A model generated the notes under the pieces. The model did no database searches. It had not been told where the DNA came from and worked only from the letters and a program-made list of their open reading frames with translations. Positions 1-8,872 of a DNA stretch of 64,000 nucleotides are shown here, piece by piece. The DNA comes from JAGNHN01 sp964590645 (GTDB taxonomy: Bacteria; Bacteroidota; Bacteroidia; Bacteroidales; JAGNHN01): positions 167,427-231,426 of the forward strand of contig CAZPYJ010000001.1 of the NCBI GenBank assembly GCA_964590645.1. Direction: 5' to 3'. Made by a program: the position numbers and the translations under genes. Positions within the stretch are counted from its first letter, which is position 1; every line of letters starts with the position of its first letter.

Positions 1-81
1 CGGATGCGAAGATACGAAAGGCCGTGGATTTGCCGGGTGAAAAAAGCGGCTGTCAATGGCTTCGGACTGAGGGGTACTACC

Positions 82-89
82 TACATTTG
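82..89 (+). promoter_or_regulatory. Candidate -7 box (TACATTTG) for mutS2
   Basis: TACATTTG matches the Bacteroidota -7 consensus TAnnTTTG and lies 24 nt before the TTG start of mutS2, which would give a very short leader. No clear TTG -33 element is seen, so the call rests on the single box. Confidence 0.4.
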
Positions 90-113
90 TGCTGGAATTG
101 AAAAAGCAATCCC

Positions 114-2555
114 TTGGTATATCCATCCTCATTTGAAGAGAAAACCGGTTTTGATCATATTCGCCGCCTCTTGCGGGGATTCTGCCTCAGCAGCCTGGGG
201 CAGACGGAAGTAGACCGCATCACTTTTTCGGATGATCCCGTATGGATAGAAGCCGAATTGGACCTGGTAGAGGAGATGCGGGAAATCCTGCTCTTTGGGG
301 AAGGCTTTCCTGCACAGAATTACTTCGACCTGCGCAGGGATCTTAATGCATTGAAGATTAAGGGTAATTGGCTGGAAGTGGAACCCCTGGGTGACCTCCG
401 GGCTGTGATGACGACCATTGCCGATATCCTTGAATATCTCCTGAAAGAGGATTCTCCGGCTTTTCCGGGCCTTGCGGCAATGGCTGCCCCGGTCTATGCG
501 GGTGAGGAAGCCCTGGAAGCAATGAACCGCATCCTGGACAGCCAGGGACAGATGCGGGACAATGCTTCGCCGCGACTTGCTGAGATACGCCGCGGCTTGC
601 TGCGCCTGCAGCAGGAAGTGGAATCCTCGGTGCACAGAATGATGCAGACGGCACGGAAAGCCGGATGGGTACCGGAGGATACCGACATCACGATCCGGAA
701 TGGTCGCCTGGTAATCCCTGTCTATGCTTCCGCGAAAAAGAAACTCGATGGCCTTATCCACGATCGGAGTGCCACCGGGCAAACACTTTTTATTGAGCCC
801 CGCGAAATATTTGAATCCAACAATACCATCCGCGAACTCGAATTGGAGGAAAAAGAAGAAATCCATCGCATTCTTGTGGAAATGGCGGATATCCTGCGCC
901 CGCACATCCCAGCCATCCTGGAGGCGGTGGCCTTCCTTGGACGGATTGATTTTATCCGTGCCAAAGGAAAGCTGGCCCTGGAGTTGGGAAGCCACAAACC
1001 CCTGCTTCATCCTGAGGCCCGCCTTGAATGGTTTGATGCCCTGCATCCCCTACTTTATCTTTCGCACAAAGCCCAGGGGAAAGAGGTGGTGCCCCTGCGC
1101 ATCCGCCTCGATAAGGCACAGCGCATTATCATTATCTCCGGTCCGAATGCCGGGGGAAAATCGGTGGCACTCAAAACCATCGGTTTACTGCAGTATATGC
1201 TTCAATGCGGCATCACGGTGCCGCTCCGGCCCACATCCGAGGCAGGCATCTTTTCAAAGCTGTTTATTGATATCGGCGATCAGCAGTCCATCGAAAATGA
1301 CCTGAGCACCTATAGTTCACACCTGCTGAATATGAAGCAACTGCTGTCGGTGGCAGATGAGGGAACACTCTTTCTGATCGATGAATTCGGGAGTGGCACG
1401 GAACCCCGTTTTGGAGGTGCCCTGGCGGAAGCAATCCTGGAAGGCCTGCACCAAAAGCAAGCAATGGGGGTGGTGACAACCCACTATGCCAATCTGAAAG
1501 CCCTGCCCGAAAAGTATCCGACGATGGAGAATGCGGCGATGCAGTTTGATGTAGAAAAGATCAGCCCGCTCTTCCTGCTGGAAACCGGCAGGCCAGGCAG
1601 CTCTTTCGCCTATGAGATTGCGGCACGCATCGGCCTGGAAGAAGAGATACTAAAAGCGGCTGTAGAAAAAACAGGGAGTGAGATCATTGCCCTCGATCGT
1701 CAATTGCAACAGGTGGCCAATGACTTGAGAGAGATTGAGAAACAAAAGGCTTCCTTGAGGGTGGCAGACGATTTTCTGGCTGAGATGGTGGACAAATATG
1801 AACGACGTACCCGCGATATTGATCATCGGAAGAATGAGATCATTGCGGAAGCCAGGCGCGAAGCCCACCGGATTCTTGAGAACAGCAACAAATTGCTGGA
1901 GAATACCATCCGGGATATTCGTGAAAGCAATGCCGATAAAGAAAAGACCCGCTTACTCAGGGAAAAGTTGGAACAGGAAAAGAAGGCCATAAGGCTGAAA
2001 GAGGAGGGGGAAGAGCAAAGCCGTAAAAAGGGGCAGAAACAGCCTTCCAATACTTCTCCGCAAAAGAAAACCACCCCAAAAAAAACCGGTCCCCTGGAAG
2101 TGGGAGATTTTGTAAGGATGAGCGGGCAGCAGAATACCGGTCATATCCTGGAAATCCGGGGAAGTGTGGCAGAAGTGGCCTTTGGGAATATGAAACTGAA
2201 GCTTCCCATCGACCGCCTGGAGCGGTCTGAACAGAAAACCACCTCAGGAGGCAAAAAGAAAGCAGGAGCTTACTCCGGCATTATCCAGGATCTGAATGAC
2301 AAAATGGCAAGCTTTTCACCCCGTATCGACCTGAGGGGAATGCGGGCCGATGAGGCGATCCAGACCTTACAAAGCCTGGTGGATGATGCCATCCTCCTAA
2401 ACGTCACAGAACTGTATGTACTGCACGGCAAGGGCGACGGCATTCTGCGTCAGCGGGTGCGTGAATACCTCGCCGGGGTGGAGGAGGTGAAACGATATGC
2501 AGATGAGCACGTGGACCGGGGAGGGCACGGCATCACCATCATTTCTTTCAGGTAA
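114..2555 (+). CDS. mutS2: Endonuclease MutS2 (MutS-family ATPase with Smr domain)
   Basis: MutS2 is a cytosolic DNA-binding ATPase and nuclease linked to suppression of recombination and, in some bacteria, to rescue of collided ribosomes. The 813-residue product has the full family layout: MutS core and clamp helices (about 1-320), the ATPase with Walker A GPNAGGKS near residue 343 and Walker B LFLIDEFGSGTEP near 420, a long charged coiled region (about 510-650), a KOW-like segment, and a C-terminal Smr domain (about 737-813) with LHGKGDGILR. It lacks the N-terminal mismatch-recognition domain of MutS, as expected. The start is a TTG at 114, which gives the usual family N-terminus (VYPSSFEEKTGFD); no ATG fits. 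Length is normal. The true MutS lies at 20-23 kb. Confidence 0.95.
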   Translation: MVYPSSFEEKTGFDHIRRLLRGFCLSSLGQTEVDRITFSDDPVWIEAELDLVEEMREILLFGEGFPAQNYFDLRRDLNALKIKGNWLEVEPLGDLRAVMTTIADILEYLLKEDSPAFPGLAAMAAPVYAGEEALEAMNRILDSQGQMRDNASPRLAEIRRGLLRLQQEVESSVHRMMQTARKAGWVPEDTDITIRNGRLVIPVYASAKKKLDGLIHDRSATGQTLFIEPREIFESNNTIRELELEEKEEIHRILVEMADILRPHIPAILEAVAFLGRIDFIRAKGKLALELGSHKPLLHPEARLEWFDALHPLLYLSHKAQGKEVVPLRIRLDKAQRIIIISGPNAGGKSVALKTIGLLQYMLQCGITVPLRPTSEAGIFSKLFIDIGDQQSIENDLSTYSSHLLNMKQLLSVADEGTLFLIDEFGSGTEPRFGGALAEAILEGLHQKQAMGVVTTHYANLKALPEKYPTMENAAMQFDVEKISPLFLLETGRPGSSFAYEIAARIGLEEEILKAAVEKTGSEIIALDRQLQQVANDLREIEKQKASLRVADDFLAEMVDKYERRTRDIDHRKNEIIAEARREAHRILENSNKLLENTIRDIRESNADKEKTRLLREKLEQEKKAIRLKEEGEEQSRKKGQKQPSNTSPQKKTTPKKTGPLEVGDFVRMSGQQNTGHILEIRGSVAEVAFGNMKLKLPIDRLERSEQKTTSGGKKKAGAYSGIIQDLNDKMASFSPRIDLRGMRADEAIQTLQSLVDDAILLNVTELYVLHGKGDGILRQRVREYLAGVEEVKRYADEHVDRGGHGITIISFR

Positions 2556-2601
2556 ACCTGGCACTGATTTTGACTAACACACCTTTTAAAATTATATCCG
2601 A

Positions 2602-3063
2602 ATGAAAAAAGAAAATCCACTGAACAGCAAATATCTTCCCTGGGTCATCGTAGTGACCATTCTGGTCTTTTCCGGAATCATTCTGCTCCAACGATCCGGA
2701 AAGATGCCCGGAGGCAACGCAGCAAAGGCATCAGAGGCCACCCTCGAGCTCAATCAGGATAATTTTCAGCAGTACACAGCACAGGGACTCATCCTGGTGG
2801 ATGTCTGGGCCGAATGGTGCAAGCCCTGCAAAGCGATGGAGCCGGCCATTCACGCCCTGGCAGAGGAGATGCAGGGAAAAGCATATGTGGGCAAGCTGGA
2901 TGCCGATGCCAATCGGAAACTGGTTTCTGAGCTGAAGGTAGATGTAATCCCGACGCTCATTCTATACAAAGACGGGAAAGAGGTAGAGCGCTTTATTGGA
3001 ATGAAAAGCAAGGAAAGCCTCCAACAGGCGATGATGGTGTACCTTCAGAATGGGCAGGAATGA
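2602..3063 (+). CDS. Membrane-anchored thioredoxin-like protein
   Basis: The 153-residue product has one N-terminal hydrophobic segment (about residues 13-29, an uncleaved anchor or signal) followed by a thioredoxin fold with the active site WCKPCK (Cys73 and Cys76), a conserved DVWAEW lead-in and a cis-proline VIPTL. It should reduce or exchange disulfides on the outer face of the inner membrane. The CxxC middle residues KP are common in such exported thioredoxins. Its stop overlaps the start of the next gene (ATGA), so the two are probably co-translated. The exact partner is not evident from context. Confidence 0.85.
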   Translation: MKKENPLNSKYLPWVIVVTILVFSGIILLQRSGKMPGGNAAKASEATLELNQDNFQQYTAQGLILVDVWAEWCKPCKAMEPAIHALAEEMQGKAYVGKLDADANRKLVSELKVDVIPTLILYKDGKEVERFIGMKSKESLQQAMMVYLQNGQE

Positions 3064-3386
3064 ACCACTGCAAGCCTCAATGGTTTATCAGAAAAGAAAA
3101 AGGGAGATTATTTATGACGTCATCCGAGCAGCAGGGCAATGAGGGCGCGCCCGAAAACGCAACGATTCTGAATGGGAAGCAAGCCGGCCTGCCTTTTTAC
3201 CGGCGGCCTGTGTTTCTGGGAATGCTCCTGGGCCTACTGGGAGGCTACATCTATTATCTGGAAATCGGCTGCAAATCAGGAAGCTGTCCTTTAACTTCGA
3301 ATCCCTGGACGACTATGGCCTGGGGCGGGGTGATGGGCTATCTGGTGGGCGATCTTTTTACGAAAAAGCCTTCTTCAAAAGAATAG
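3060..3386 (+). CDS. DUF6132-family small membrane protein
   Basis: A 108-residue protein with two hydrophobic segments (about 50-67 and 84-100) separated by a conserved loop, GCKSGSCPLTSNPW, with two cysteines. This pattern is typical of the DUF6132 family in Bacteroidota, whose members often sit beside thioredoxin or rhodanese-like genes; function is unknown. The ATG at 3060 overlaps the thioredoxin stop (ATGA). A second ATG at 3114, after an AAGGGAG-like sequence, would give a 90-residue protein and is a serious alternative. The loop cysteines and the thioredoxin neighbour suggest a thiol-redox role, but this is inference. Confidence 0.7.
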   Translation: MNHCKPQWFIRKEKGRLFMTSSEQQGNEGAPENATILNGKQAGLPFYRRPVFLGMLLGLLGGYIYYLEIGCKSGSCPLTSNPWTTMAWGGVMGYLVGDLFTKKPSSKE

Positions 3387-3476
3387 CATATCTTTTCCGC
3401 ACTTTTTTCCCCATAATCAAGGGATTTAATATTTTCGCCGCTTGTTTTTGAATATTCTTTGACAAAACAGGTGACT

Positions 3477-5021
3477 ATGGAGAAGGAGCAGCTGAAGAAG
3501 CGCAAAGGTATACTGGATCGTTTATTAAGCTGGACTGAGAAGGCAGGGAATGCCCTGCCCCATCCGGCTACCCTCTTTGCCCTCTTTGCCCTGGGGGCAT
3601 TGATCTTTTCAGCCATCGGCCATTATCTGGGCTGGGAGGTGATTCATCCCGGAACCAAGGAGCTGGTCAAACCCGTGAACCTTCTTTCTCACGATGGCAT
3701 TCACCGTATCATCCTCGAGATGGTGGACAATTTCACCGGTTTTGCGCCCCTGGGAATTGTGCTGGTGGCGATGCTCGGGATCGGGATTGCTGAACAGAGC
3801 GGCCTGATCAATGCTGTGATCCGTTTGCTGGTATTGAACTCGCCCAAAAGACTGCTGACCTTTGTCCTGGTCTTTACCGGCATATTGAGCAATGTGGCCT
3901 CTGATGTAGGATATGTATTACTGATTCCACTGGCCGGGGTTATATTCCTGGCAGTGGGACGCCATCCTGTGGCTGGAATGGCCGCTGCTTTTGCCGGGGT
4001 TTCGGGAGGATTCAGCGCCAACCTGGTGCTGGGAACCATAGATCCGCTCCTGGCAGGACTGTCGACGGAAGCCGCTGAAATCCTCGACCCAGCCTATGAT
4101 GTGAATCCTACGGCCAACTACTATTTTATGGTTGTTTCCACCTTTATGATCGCTTTCGCAGGAACATACGTGACCGAGCGTCTGGTGGAGCCCCGGCTGG
4201 GAAAGTATAAACCTACTGACGAAGACAAAGAACAGGACTTTGAACCTGTGTCGCGATTAGAGAAGAAGGGACTGCGTGCAGCCTTGTTAACCCTGATCGC
4301 TTTTGTCATCATTACCCTGATAGGCATTATTCCCGAAAATGGTTTTTTCCGGGGAACGGATGGCGGCATTCTCAGCTCGCCGCTGATCAGAGGGGTGGTG
4401 GCAATGCTCTTTATCGTGGCCGGAGCAATGGGGCTTGCCTACGGGTTCACTACCAAGTCGTTTGAAAATGATGCCGATGTGATGAAAGGGATGGCGGCGT
4501 CGATGAAAACCCTGGCTACGTATATGGTACTGGTCTTTTTCGCTGCCCAGTTTGTAGCCTATTTCAAATGGAGTAACCTGGGAATCATCCTTGCAGTCAA
4601 TGGCGCCGGCCTGCTGATGTCGGCAGATATTGGTCTGATCCCATTGATGATCCTTTTTATCATCTTGTCTGCAGCAATCAATATGCTGATGGGAAGTGCC
4701 TCGGCCAAATGGGCCATCCTGGCACCCATCTTCATCCCGATGTTTATGATTATGGGCTACTCCCCCGAACTCAGCCAGGTGGTGTACCGCATAGGAGACA
4801 GTGTTACCAATGTCATTTCCCCGATGATGAGCTTCTTCGCCCTGATCATTGCTTTTATACAGAAGTATGATCCCAAAGCAGGGATAGGAACGATCATCGC
4901 AACGATGCTCCCGTATTCTGTCATATTCTTTATCGGTTGGATCATTCTGCTCATTATATGGTTGCTGCTGGGGGTTCCTTTGGGACCGGGTGCTGGTATC
5001 CACTATACCCTGCCGGGATAA
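3477..5021 (+). CDS. AbgT-family transporter
   Basis: This inner-membrane transporter belongs to the AbgT family, known for p-aminobenzoyl-glutamate uptake (E. coli AbgT) and for sulfonamide efflux in other members. The 514-residue product has about eleven hydrophobic segments, the early family motif GNALPHPATLFALFA, and the GSASAKWA segment near residue 410, part of the conserved re-entrant substrate site. I chose ATG 3477 over the upstream in-frame TTG at 3459 because the added residues are not conserved and no ribosome site precedes them. A TATTTTCG box at 3430-3437 could be its promoter. It stands alone between the DUF6132 gene and fabD. A real link to folate metabolism here is not shown. 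Confidence 0.9.
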   Translation: MEKEQLKKRKGILDRLLSWTEKAGNALPHPATLFALFALGALIFSAIGHYLGWEVIHPGTKELVKPVNLLSHDGIHRIILEMVDNFTGFAPLGIVLVAMLGIGIAEQSGLINAVIRLLVLNSPKRLLTFVLVFTGILSNVASDVGYVLLIPLAGVIFLAVGRHPVAGMAAAFAGVSGGFSANLVLGTIDPLLAGLSTEAAEILDPAYDVNPTANYYFMVVSTFMIAFAGTYVTERLVEPRLGKYKPTDEDKEQDFEPVSRLEKKGLRAALLTLIAFVIITLIGIIPENGFFRGTDGGILSSPLIRGVVAMLFIVAGAMGLAYGFTTKSFENDADVMKGMAASMKTLATYMVLVFFAAQFVAYFKWSNLGIILAVNGAGLLMSADIGLIPLMILFIILSAAINMLMGSASAKWAILAPIFIPMFMIMGYSPELSQVVYRIGDSVTNVISPMMSFFALIIAFIQKYDPKAGIGTIIATMLPYSVIFFIGWIILLIIWLLLGVPLGPGAGIHYTLPG

Positions 5022-5076
5022 TGGGAAGGAATGATAAATGAACCTGTCCTGAGACATCAGGCGCGGCCGAAATGCT

Positions 5077-5084
5077 TAACTTTG
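5077..5084 (+). promoter_or_regulatory. Candidate -7 box (TAACTTTG) for fabD
   Basis: TAACTTTG fits the Bacteroidota consensus TAnnTTTG and sits 45 nt before the fabD ATG, a normal leader length. No TTG is seen at the right distance upstream. Confidence 0.4.
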
Positions 5085-5129
5085 CGGCTTTCTTGAATGC
5101 TTACATATTAAGAATCAACACTATAATAA

Positions 5130-6011
5130 ATGAAAGCATACGTTTTTCCGGGCCAGGGAGCCCAGTATCCCGGAATGGGAAAGGAGCTCTTCGAGCAGTC
5201 GGAGCTTGCCCGGCAACTTTTCGGTAAAGCCAATGAGATACTTGGCTTTGAGATCACCGAGCTGATGTTCAATGGAACGGAGGAAGACCTGCGCCAGACA
5301 CGGGTTACCCAGCCGGCTATTTTCCTGCATTCCGTCATCCTGGCAAAATTATTGGGAGATTCCTTTCAGCCGGATATGGTGGCCGGACATTCCCTGGGCG
5401 AGTTCTCTGCTTTGGTAGCCAATGAGGTGCTCACTTTTGAGGATGGCCTCTCACTCGTATATCAAAGGGCAATGGCAATGCAAAAAGCCTGTGAGGCAGC
5501 GCCCTCGACAATGGCGGCCATTATCGGCCTGGAGGACAATAAGGTGGAAGAAGTGCTGGATGGGATCAGCGGTGTAGTCGTTCCTGCAAACTACAATTGT
5601 CCCGGTCAACTGGTGATCAGTGGAAGCTTTGAGGCCATTGATGCAGCCTGTGCAGCACTCAAAGAGGCTGGTGCCAAACGCGCACTGCCCTTGAAGGTAG
5701 GAGGAGCATTTCATAGTCCGCTAATGGAGCCGGCCCGTCTTGAACTGGCCCGTGCCATCCAGGAAACATCCTTCCGGAAAGGACGATGTCCGATCTACCA
5801 GAATGTGGATGGCAAACCCCATACCGACCCACAAAGCATTCAGGAAAACCTGGTAGCCCAGTTGACCTCCCCGGTACGTTGGACTCAGATTATGCTGAAT
5901 ATGCTGGAAAATGGTGCTTCCTCCTTCACCGAAGTCGGTCCGGGAACAGTACTGCAAGGCCTGGTCAGAAAGGTGAACCGCGAAGTGGAAGTGGGTTCGG
6001 CCAGTCTGTAA
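5130..6011 (+). CDS. fabD: Malonyl-CoA:ACP transacylase
   Basis: FabD moves the malonyl group from CoA to acyl carrier protein, feeding fatty-acid elongation in the cytosol. The 293-residue product starts with the family motif FPGQGAQYPGMG, carries the nucleophile elbow GHSLGEFSAL with the catalytic serine near residue 89, and has the conserved GGAFHSPLM segment holding the second catalytic residue (His near 198) and the C-terminal EVGPGTVLQGL. Length is normal. It faces the polysaccharide operon tail to tail with only 3 nt between stop codons, and no terminator is visible there. Confidence 0.97.
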   Translation: MKAYVFPGQGAQYPGMGKELFEQSELARQLFGKANEILGFEITELMFNGTEEDLRQTRVTQPAIFLHSVILAKLLGDSFQPDMVAGHSLGEFSALVANEVLTFEDGLSLVYQRAMAMQKACEAAPSTMAAIIGLEDNKVEEVLDGISGVVVPANYNCPGQLVISGSFEAIDAACAALKEAGAKRALPLKVGGAFHSPLMEPARLELARAIQETSFRKGRCPIYQNVDGKPHTDPQSIQENLVAQLTSPVRWTQIMLNMLENGASSFTEVGPGTVLQGLVRKVNREVEVGSASL

Positions 6012-6014
6012 AGC

Positions 6015-6764
6015 TTACAAAAGTCGATTTTTCAGAGAAGGTATGCCTTCCTGTAAGTCAGGAAGGCTAAGGGCCTTCTGCAAGGCAGCCCCCTGGCTCG
6101 ACTGATGCAGATCCGAGCCCAGAAAGTCCACAAGTCCTTTCCGCCAGTAGTGCCAGGCTTTCTTCTGTACCGCCTTGCCATAATTCCCGGTAAAGGAAAG
6201 CAGGTTGACCTGCAGCAGAAGTCCCTGCCCCAGCAGGTCTTCCAATTCCGGATGCCCCGGCCACCAATAAGGGTAGCGCTCAGGATGCGCCAGGATAGGT
6301 TTGTACTCCCTTATTTGTAAATCGAAGAGGTATTGTTGCAATAAGTGTGGGGGGGCACTGAATGGACATTCGATCAGCACATAAGGTCCCGATCCGAATG
6401 AAAGCAGCTTATTCTCCTTAAGAAAAGAATCAAAAAGCTCATCCAGCATATACTCCGCAGCCACCTCCAGTTTGATATGCAGACCCCTGTACTGCATTGC
6501 TTCGAGTACCCTTTCTCCTGCCTTTTGAATAATCTCCGGACTGTTGTGGTATTGTCCGGCCATCACGTGGGGGGTGGTAATGACTTTTGTATAACCGCAG
6601 TCCTGCAGTACCTTCAGCATTGCCAGGCTTTCGTCCAGGGTGACAGCGCCATCATCAATCCCCGGTAAAATATGATTGTGAAAATCGCTTCCTATCAGAC
6701 GGGCACTTTCCAATGGAAGGGTGTGCGTGCTTTCAGTTTTATTAAAAAGACTGCGCCAGATCAA
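6015..6764 (-). CDS. CpsB/CapC-type tyrosine-protein phosphatase (PHP fold)
   Basis: The 249-residue product has the PHP metal-binding signature DFHNHILPGIDDGA near the N-terminus, TTPHVM, and LAHPERYPYW further on, the histidine clusters of the CpsB/YwqE/Wzb-like manganese-dependent phosphatases. These enzymes dephosphorylate the tyrosine kinase that controls capsule or exopolysaccharide polymerisation. It is the last gene of the polysaccharide operon; its TTG start overlaps the rfbB stop (TTGA), which implies translational coupling. No cognate BY-kinase (Wzc-like) gene is present in the window. No nearby ATG would retain the family N-terminus. Confidence 0.88.
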   Translation of the reverse strand: MIWRSLFNKTESTHTLPLESARLIGSDFHNHILPGIDDGAVTLDESLAMLKVLQDCGYTKVITTPHVMAGQYHNSPEIIQKAGERVLEAMQYRGLHIKLEVAAEYMLDELFDSFLKENKLLSFGSGPYVLIECPFSAPPHLLQQYLFDLQIREYKPILAHPERYPYWWPGHPELEDLLGQGLLLQVNLLSFTGNYGKAVQKKAWHYWRKGLVDFLGSDLHQSSQGAALQKALSLPDLQEGIPSLKNRLL

Positions 6765-7831
6765 CGTTTGCTGTATTGTTCTTCATAATACTGCTGATAG
6801 GCCCCGCTGGTGAGCCTGTCTAACCATTCTTCATTATCCAGGTACCAGTCGATGGTGCGCGAAAGCCCTTCAGCGAAATCGAGGGAAGGCTCCCAGCCCA
6901 GATCCTTCTGCAGCTTGGAGGAATCAATGGCATAGCGAAGATCGTGACCAGCTCTGTCTTTGACATACGTGATCAACTGAGCGGATGCCCCCTTTTCCCT
7001 GCCCAGCTTCTGATCCATCAATACACAGAGTAGGTGAATGAGGTCAATATTTTTCCACTCATTGTTGCCCCCTATATTGTAAGTTTCCCCTTCTTGTCCG
7101 CGGTGAAAAATCAGGTCGATGGCATTGGCGTGGTCTTCCACATACAGCCAATCGCGCACATTTTCTCCTTTTCCGTAAACCGGCAGGGGTTTATGATGGC
7201 GGATATTGTTTATAAAGAGGGGCAGAAGCTTTTCGGGGAATTGATAGGGGCCGTAGTTGTTGGAGCAATTGCTGATGACCACAGGCAATCCGAAGGTATG
7301 GTGATAGGCCCTGACCAGGTGATCCGAGCTGGCCTTGGATGCAGAATAAGGACTGCGCGGATCATAAGGAGTTGTTTCAGTGAAAAGGCCTACCTCGCCC
7401 AATGATCCGTAAACTTCATCCGTGGAGATATGATAAAAACGTTTTCCTTCCCCATTCTCCTTCCAAACTTCCCTAGCGGCATTAAGCAGGTTGACCGTTC
7501 CCACTATGTTCGTAAAAATGAAGGCATTGGGGTTGGAAATAGAACGATCCACGTGGGATTCAGCCGCCAGGTGGATCACCCCGTCGGGTTGGTATTCCCT
7601 GAAGACGGCGAATACCGCTTTTTCATCTACAATATCCACCTTTAAAAAACGGTAGTTGGGCGCCTTTTCCACATCTTTCAGGTTCTCCAGATTGCCGGCA
7701 TAGGTAAGCTTATCCAGGTTGAGGATAAGATAATCCGGATATTTTTTCACCATCAGGCGGATCAGGTGGGAGCCGATAAAGCCGGCTCCACCGGTAATCA
7801 GGATTACTTTATTGTAAGATTCCATATACAT
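6761..7831 (-). CDS. rfbB: dTDP-glucose 4,6-dehydratase
   Basis: RfbB (RmlB) converts dTDP-glucose to dTDP-4-keto-6-deoxyglucose, the branch point to rhamnose and other deoxysugars. The 356-residue product is a short-chain-fold sugar enzyme with GGAGFIGSH near residue 15, the STDEVYGSLG active-site motif, YSASKASSDH with the catalytic Tyr and Lys, and SNCSNNYGPYQFPEKL typical of this dehydratase. The ATG at 7831 overlaps the last base of galE; Met3 at 7825 is an alternative. No rfbA, rfbC or rfbD accompanies it here, so the final sugar cannot be named. Confidence 0.95.
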   Translation of the reverse strand: MYMESYNKVILITGGAGFIGSHLIRLMVKKYPDYLILNLDKLTYAGNLENLKDVEKAPNYRFLKVDIVDEKAVFAVFREYQPDGVIHLAAESHVDRSISNPNAFIFTNIVGTVNLLNAAREVWKENGEGKRFYHISTDEVYGSLGEVGLFTETTPYDPRSPYSASKASSDHLVRAYHHTFGLPVVISNCSNNYGPYQFPEKLLPLFINNIRHHKPLPVYGKGENVRDWLYVEDHANAIDLIFHRGQEGETYNIGGNNEWKNIDLIHLLCVLMDQKLGREKGASAQLITYVKDRAGHDLRYAIDSSKLQKDLGWEPSLDFAEGLSRTIDWYLDNEEWLDRLTSGAYQQYYEEQYSKR

Positions 7832-8862
7832 TACTTTTTATCATACCATCCTGTTTCTCTGAGATGTTGTTCCCATTTCCAGGCTGTGTCCATCATTTCA
7901 ATCAGATCCTTTTCTGCTTTCCACTGCAAGACCTCGTTGGCCAGGCTTGTGTCTGCCCAAACCTTTTGCACATCGCCTTCTCTGCGCCCCACGATTTTAC
8001 AGGGGATGCGAATACCGCTGGCCTCTTCAAATGCCCTGACCATTTCAAGGACAGAGTATCCCCTGCCTACTCCGATATTGTATATTTCCAGGGCCTTGCA
8101 TTCCGGTGATTGCAGTCGCTCCATTGCCTTCAGATGGGCCTGCGCCAGATCCACCACGTGGATATAATCACGCACCGCTGTGCCATCGGGCGTATCATAA
8201 TCTCCCCCGAAGATACGCAAAAACGGCCTTTCACCGGCTGCCGTCTGGGTGATATAGGGGACCAGGTGATGGGGGATGCCATAGGGTAATTCCCCGATCC
8301 GGGCCGATGGATGTGCCCCGATTGGGTTAAAATACCTGAGAGAGATGGCACTTATTCCTTGCATTCCTGCCATCTTCTGCAATATCTCTTCTGCTATCTG
8401 TTTTGTATGTCCGTAGGGAGAGGCCGGAGCTTTGAACGGGGCATCTTCCCGTATGGGCAGCACATCCGGCTGTCCGTAAACCGTACAGGAGGAGGAGAAA
8501 ACCAGATGCGGGATATGTTGCGCCTGCATTCCCCGCAATACATTGATCAGCGAGAACAGATTATTCTGATAATATTTCAGCGGCTCTCTGACGGATTCTT
8601 CCACAGAAAGAAAAGCTGCAAAATGGATGAGGGCATCTGCCTTGCCGTTATGTGCGAAGAAGGCATCGCTGGCAATGGGATCGGCCAGATCCACCAGATG
8701 GAATTCCGGGTCTATGCCGGCAATGTGCCGGATTTCATCCAGCACTTCCTTCTCCGAATGGGACAAGTTATCTGCAATGACCACCTCCCACCCGGCCTGC
8801 AGTAATTCTACCGCGGTGTGGGCGCCAATATATCCGCAGCCTCCGGTGACGATGACCCGCAT
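7831..8862 (-). CDS. galE: UDP-glucose/UDP-HexNAc 4-epimerase
   Basis: GalE interconverts UDP-glucose and UDP-galactose; some members also act on UDP-GlcNAc and UDP-GalNAc. The 343-residue product shows the NAD-binding GGCGYIGAH, HFAAFLSVEESV, FSSSCTVYG (catalytic Ser), YGHTK (catalytic Tyr/Lys) and RYFNPIGAHPS. It lies inside the polysaccharide operon, 10 nt after the UDP-sugar dehydrogenase and touching rfbB, so a role in making glycan precursors, perhaps UDP-GalNAc, is likely. Substrate range cannot be settled by eye. Confidence 0.93.
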   Translation of the reverse strand: MRVIVTGGCGYIGAHTAVELLQAGWEVVIADNLSHSEKEVLDEIRHIAGIDPEFHLVDLADPIASDAFFAHNGKADALIHFAAFLSVEESVREPLKYYQNNLFSLINVLRGMQAQHIPHLVFSSSCTVYGQPDVLPIREDAPFKAPASPYGHTKQIAEEILQKMAGMQGISAISLRYFNPIGAHPSARIGELPYGIPHHLVPYITQTAAGERPFLRIFGGDYDTPDGTAVRDYIHVVDLAQAHLKAMERLQSPECKALEIYNIGVGRGYSVLEMVRAFEEASGIRIPCKIVGRREGDVQKVWADTSLANEVLQWKAEKDLIEMMDTAWKWEQHLRETGWYDKK

Positions 8863-8872
8863 CCTGTGTTGA

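Noticed and set aside
3459..3476. TTG start for the AbgT gene, or TTGACA here as a -35 element
   Set aside because: The ATG at 3477 gives a normal N-terminus; TTGACA alone is weak evidence in a Bacteroidota genome that uses TTG/TAnnTTTG promoters.
4287..5057. 256-residue open frame antisense to the AbgT gene
   Set aside because: His/Gln/Asp-rich mirror of membrane-helix codons, a typical artefact.
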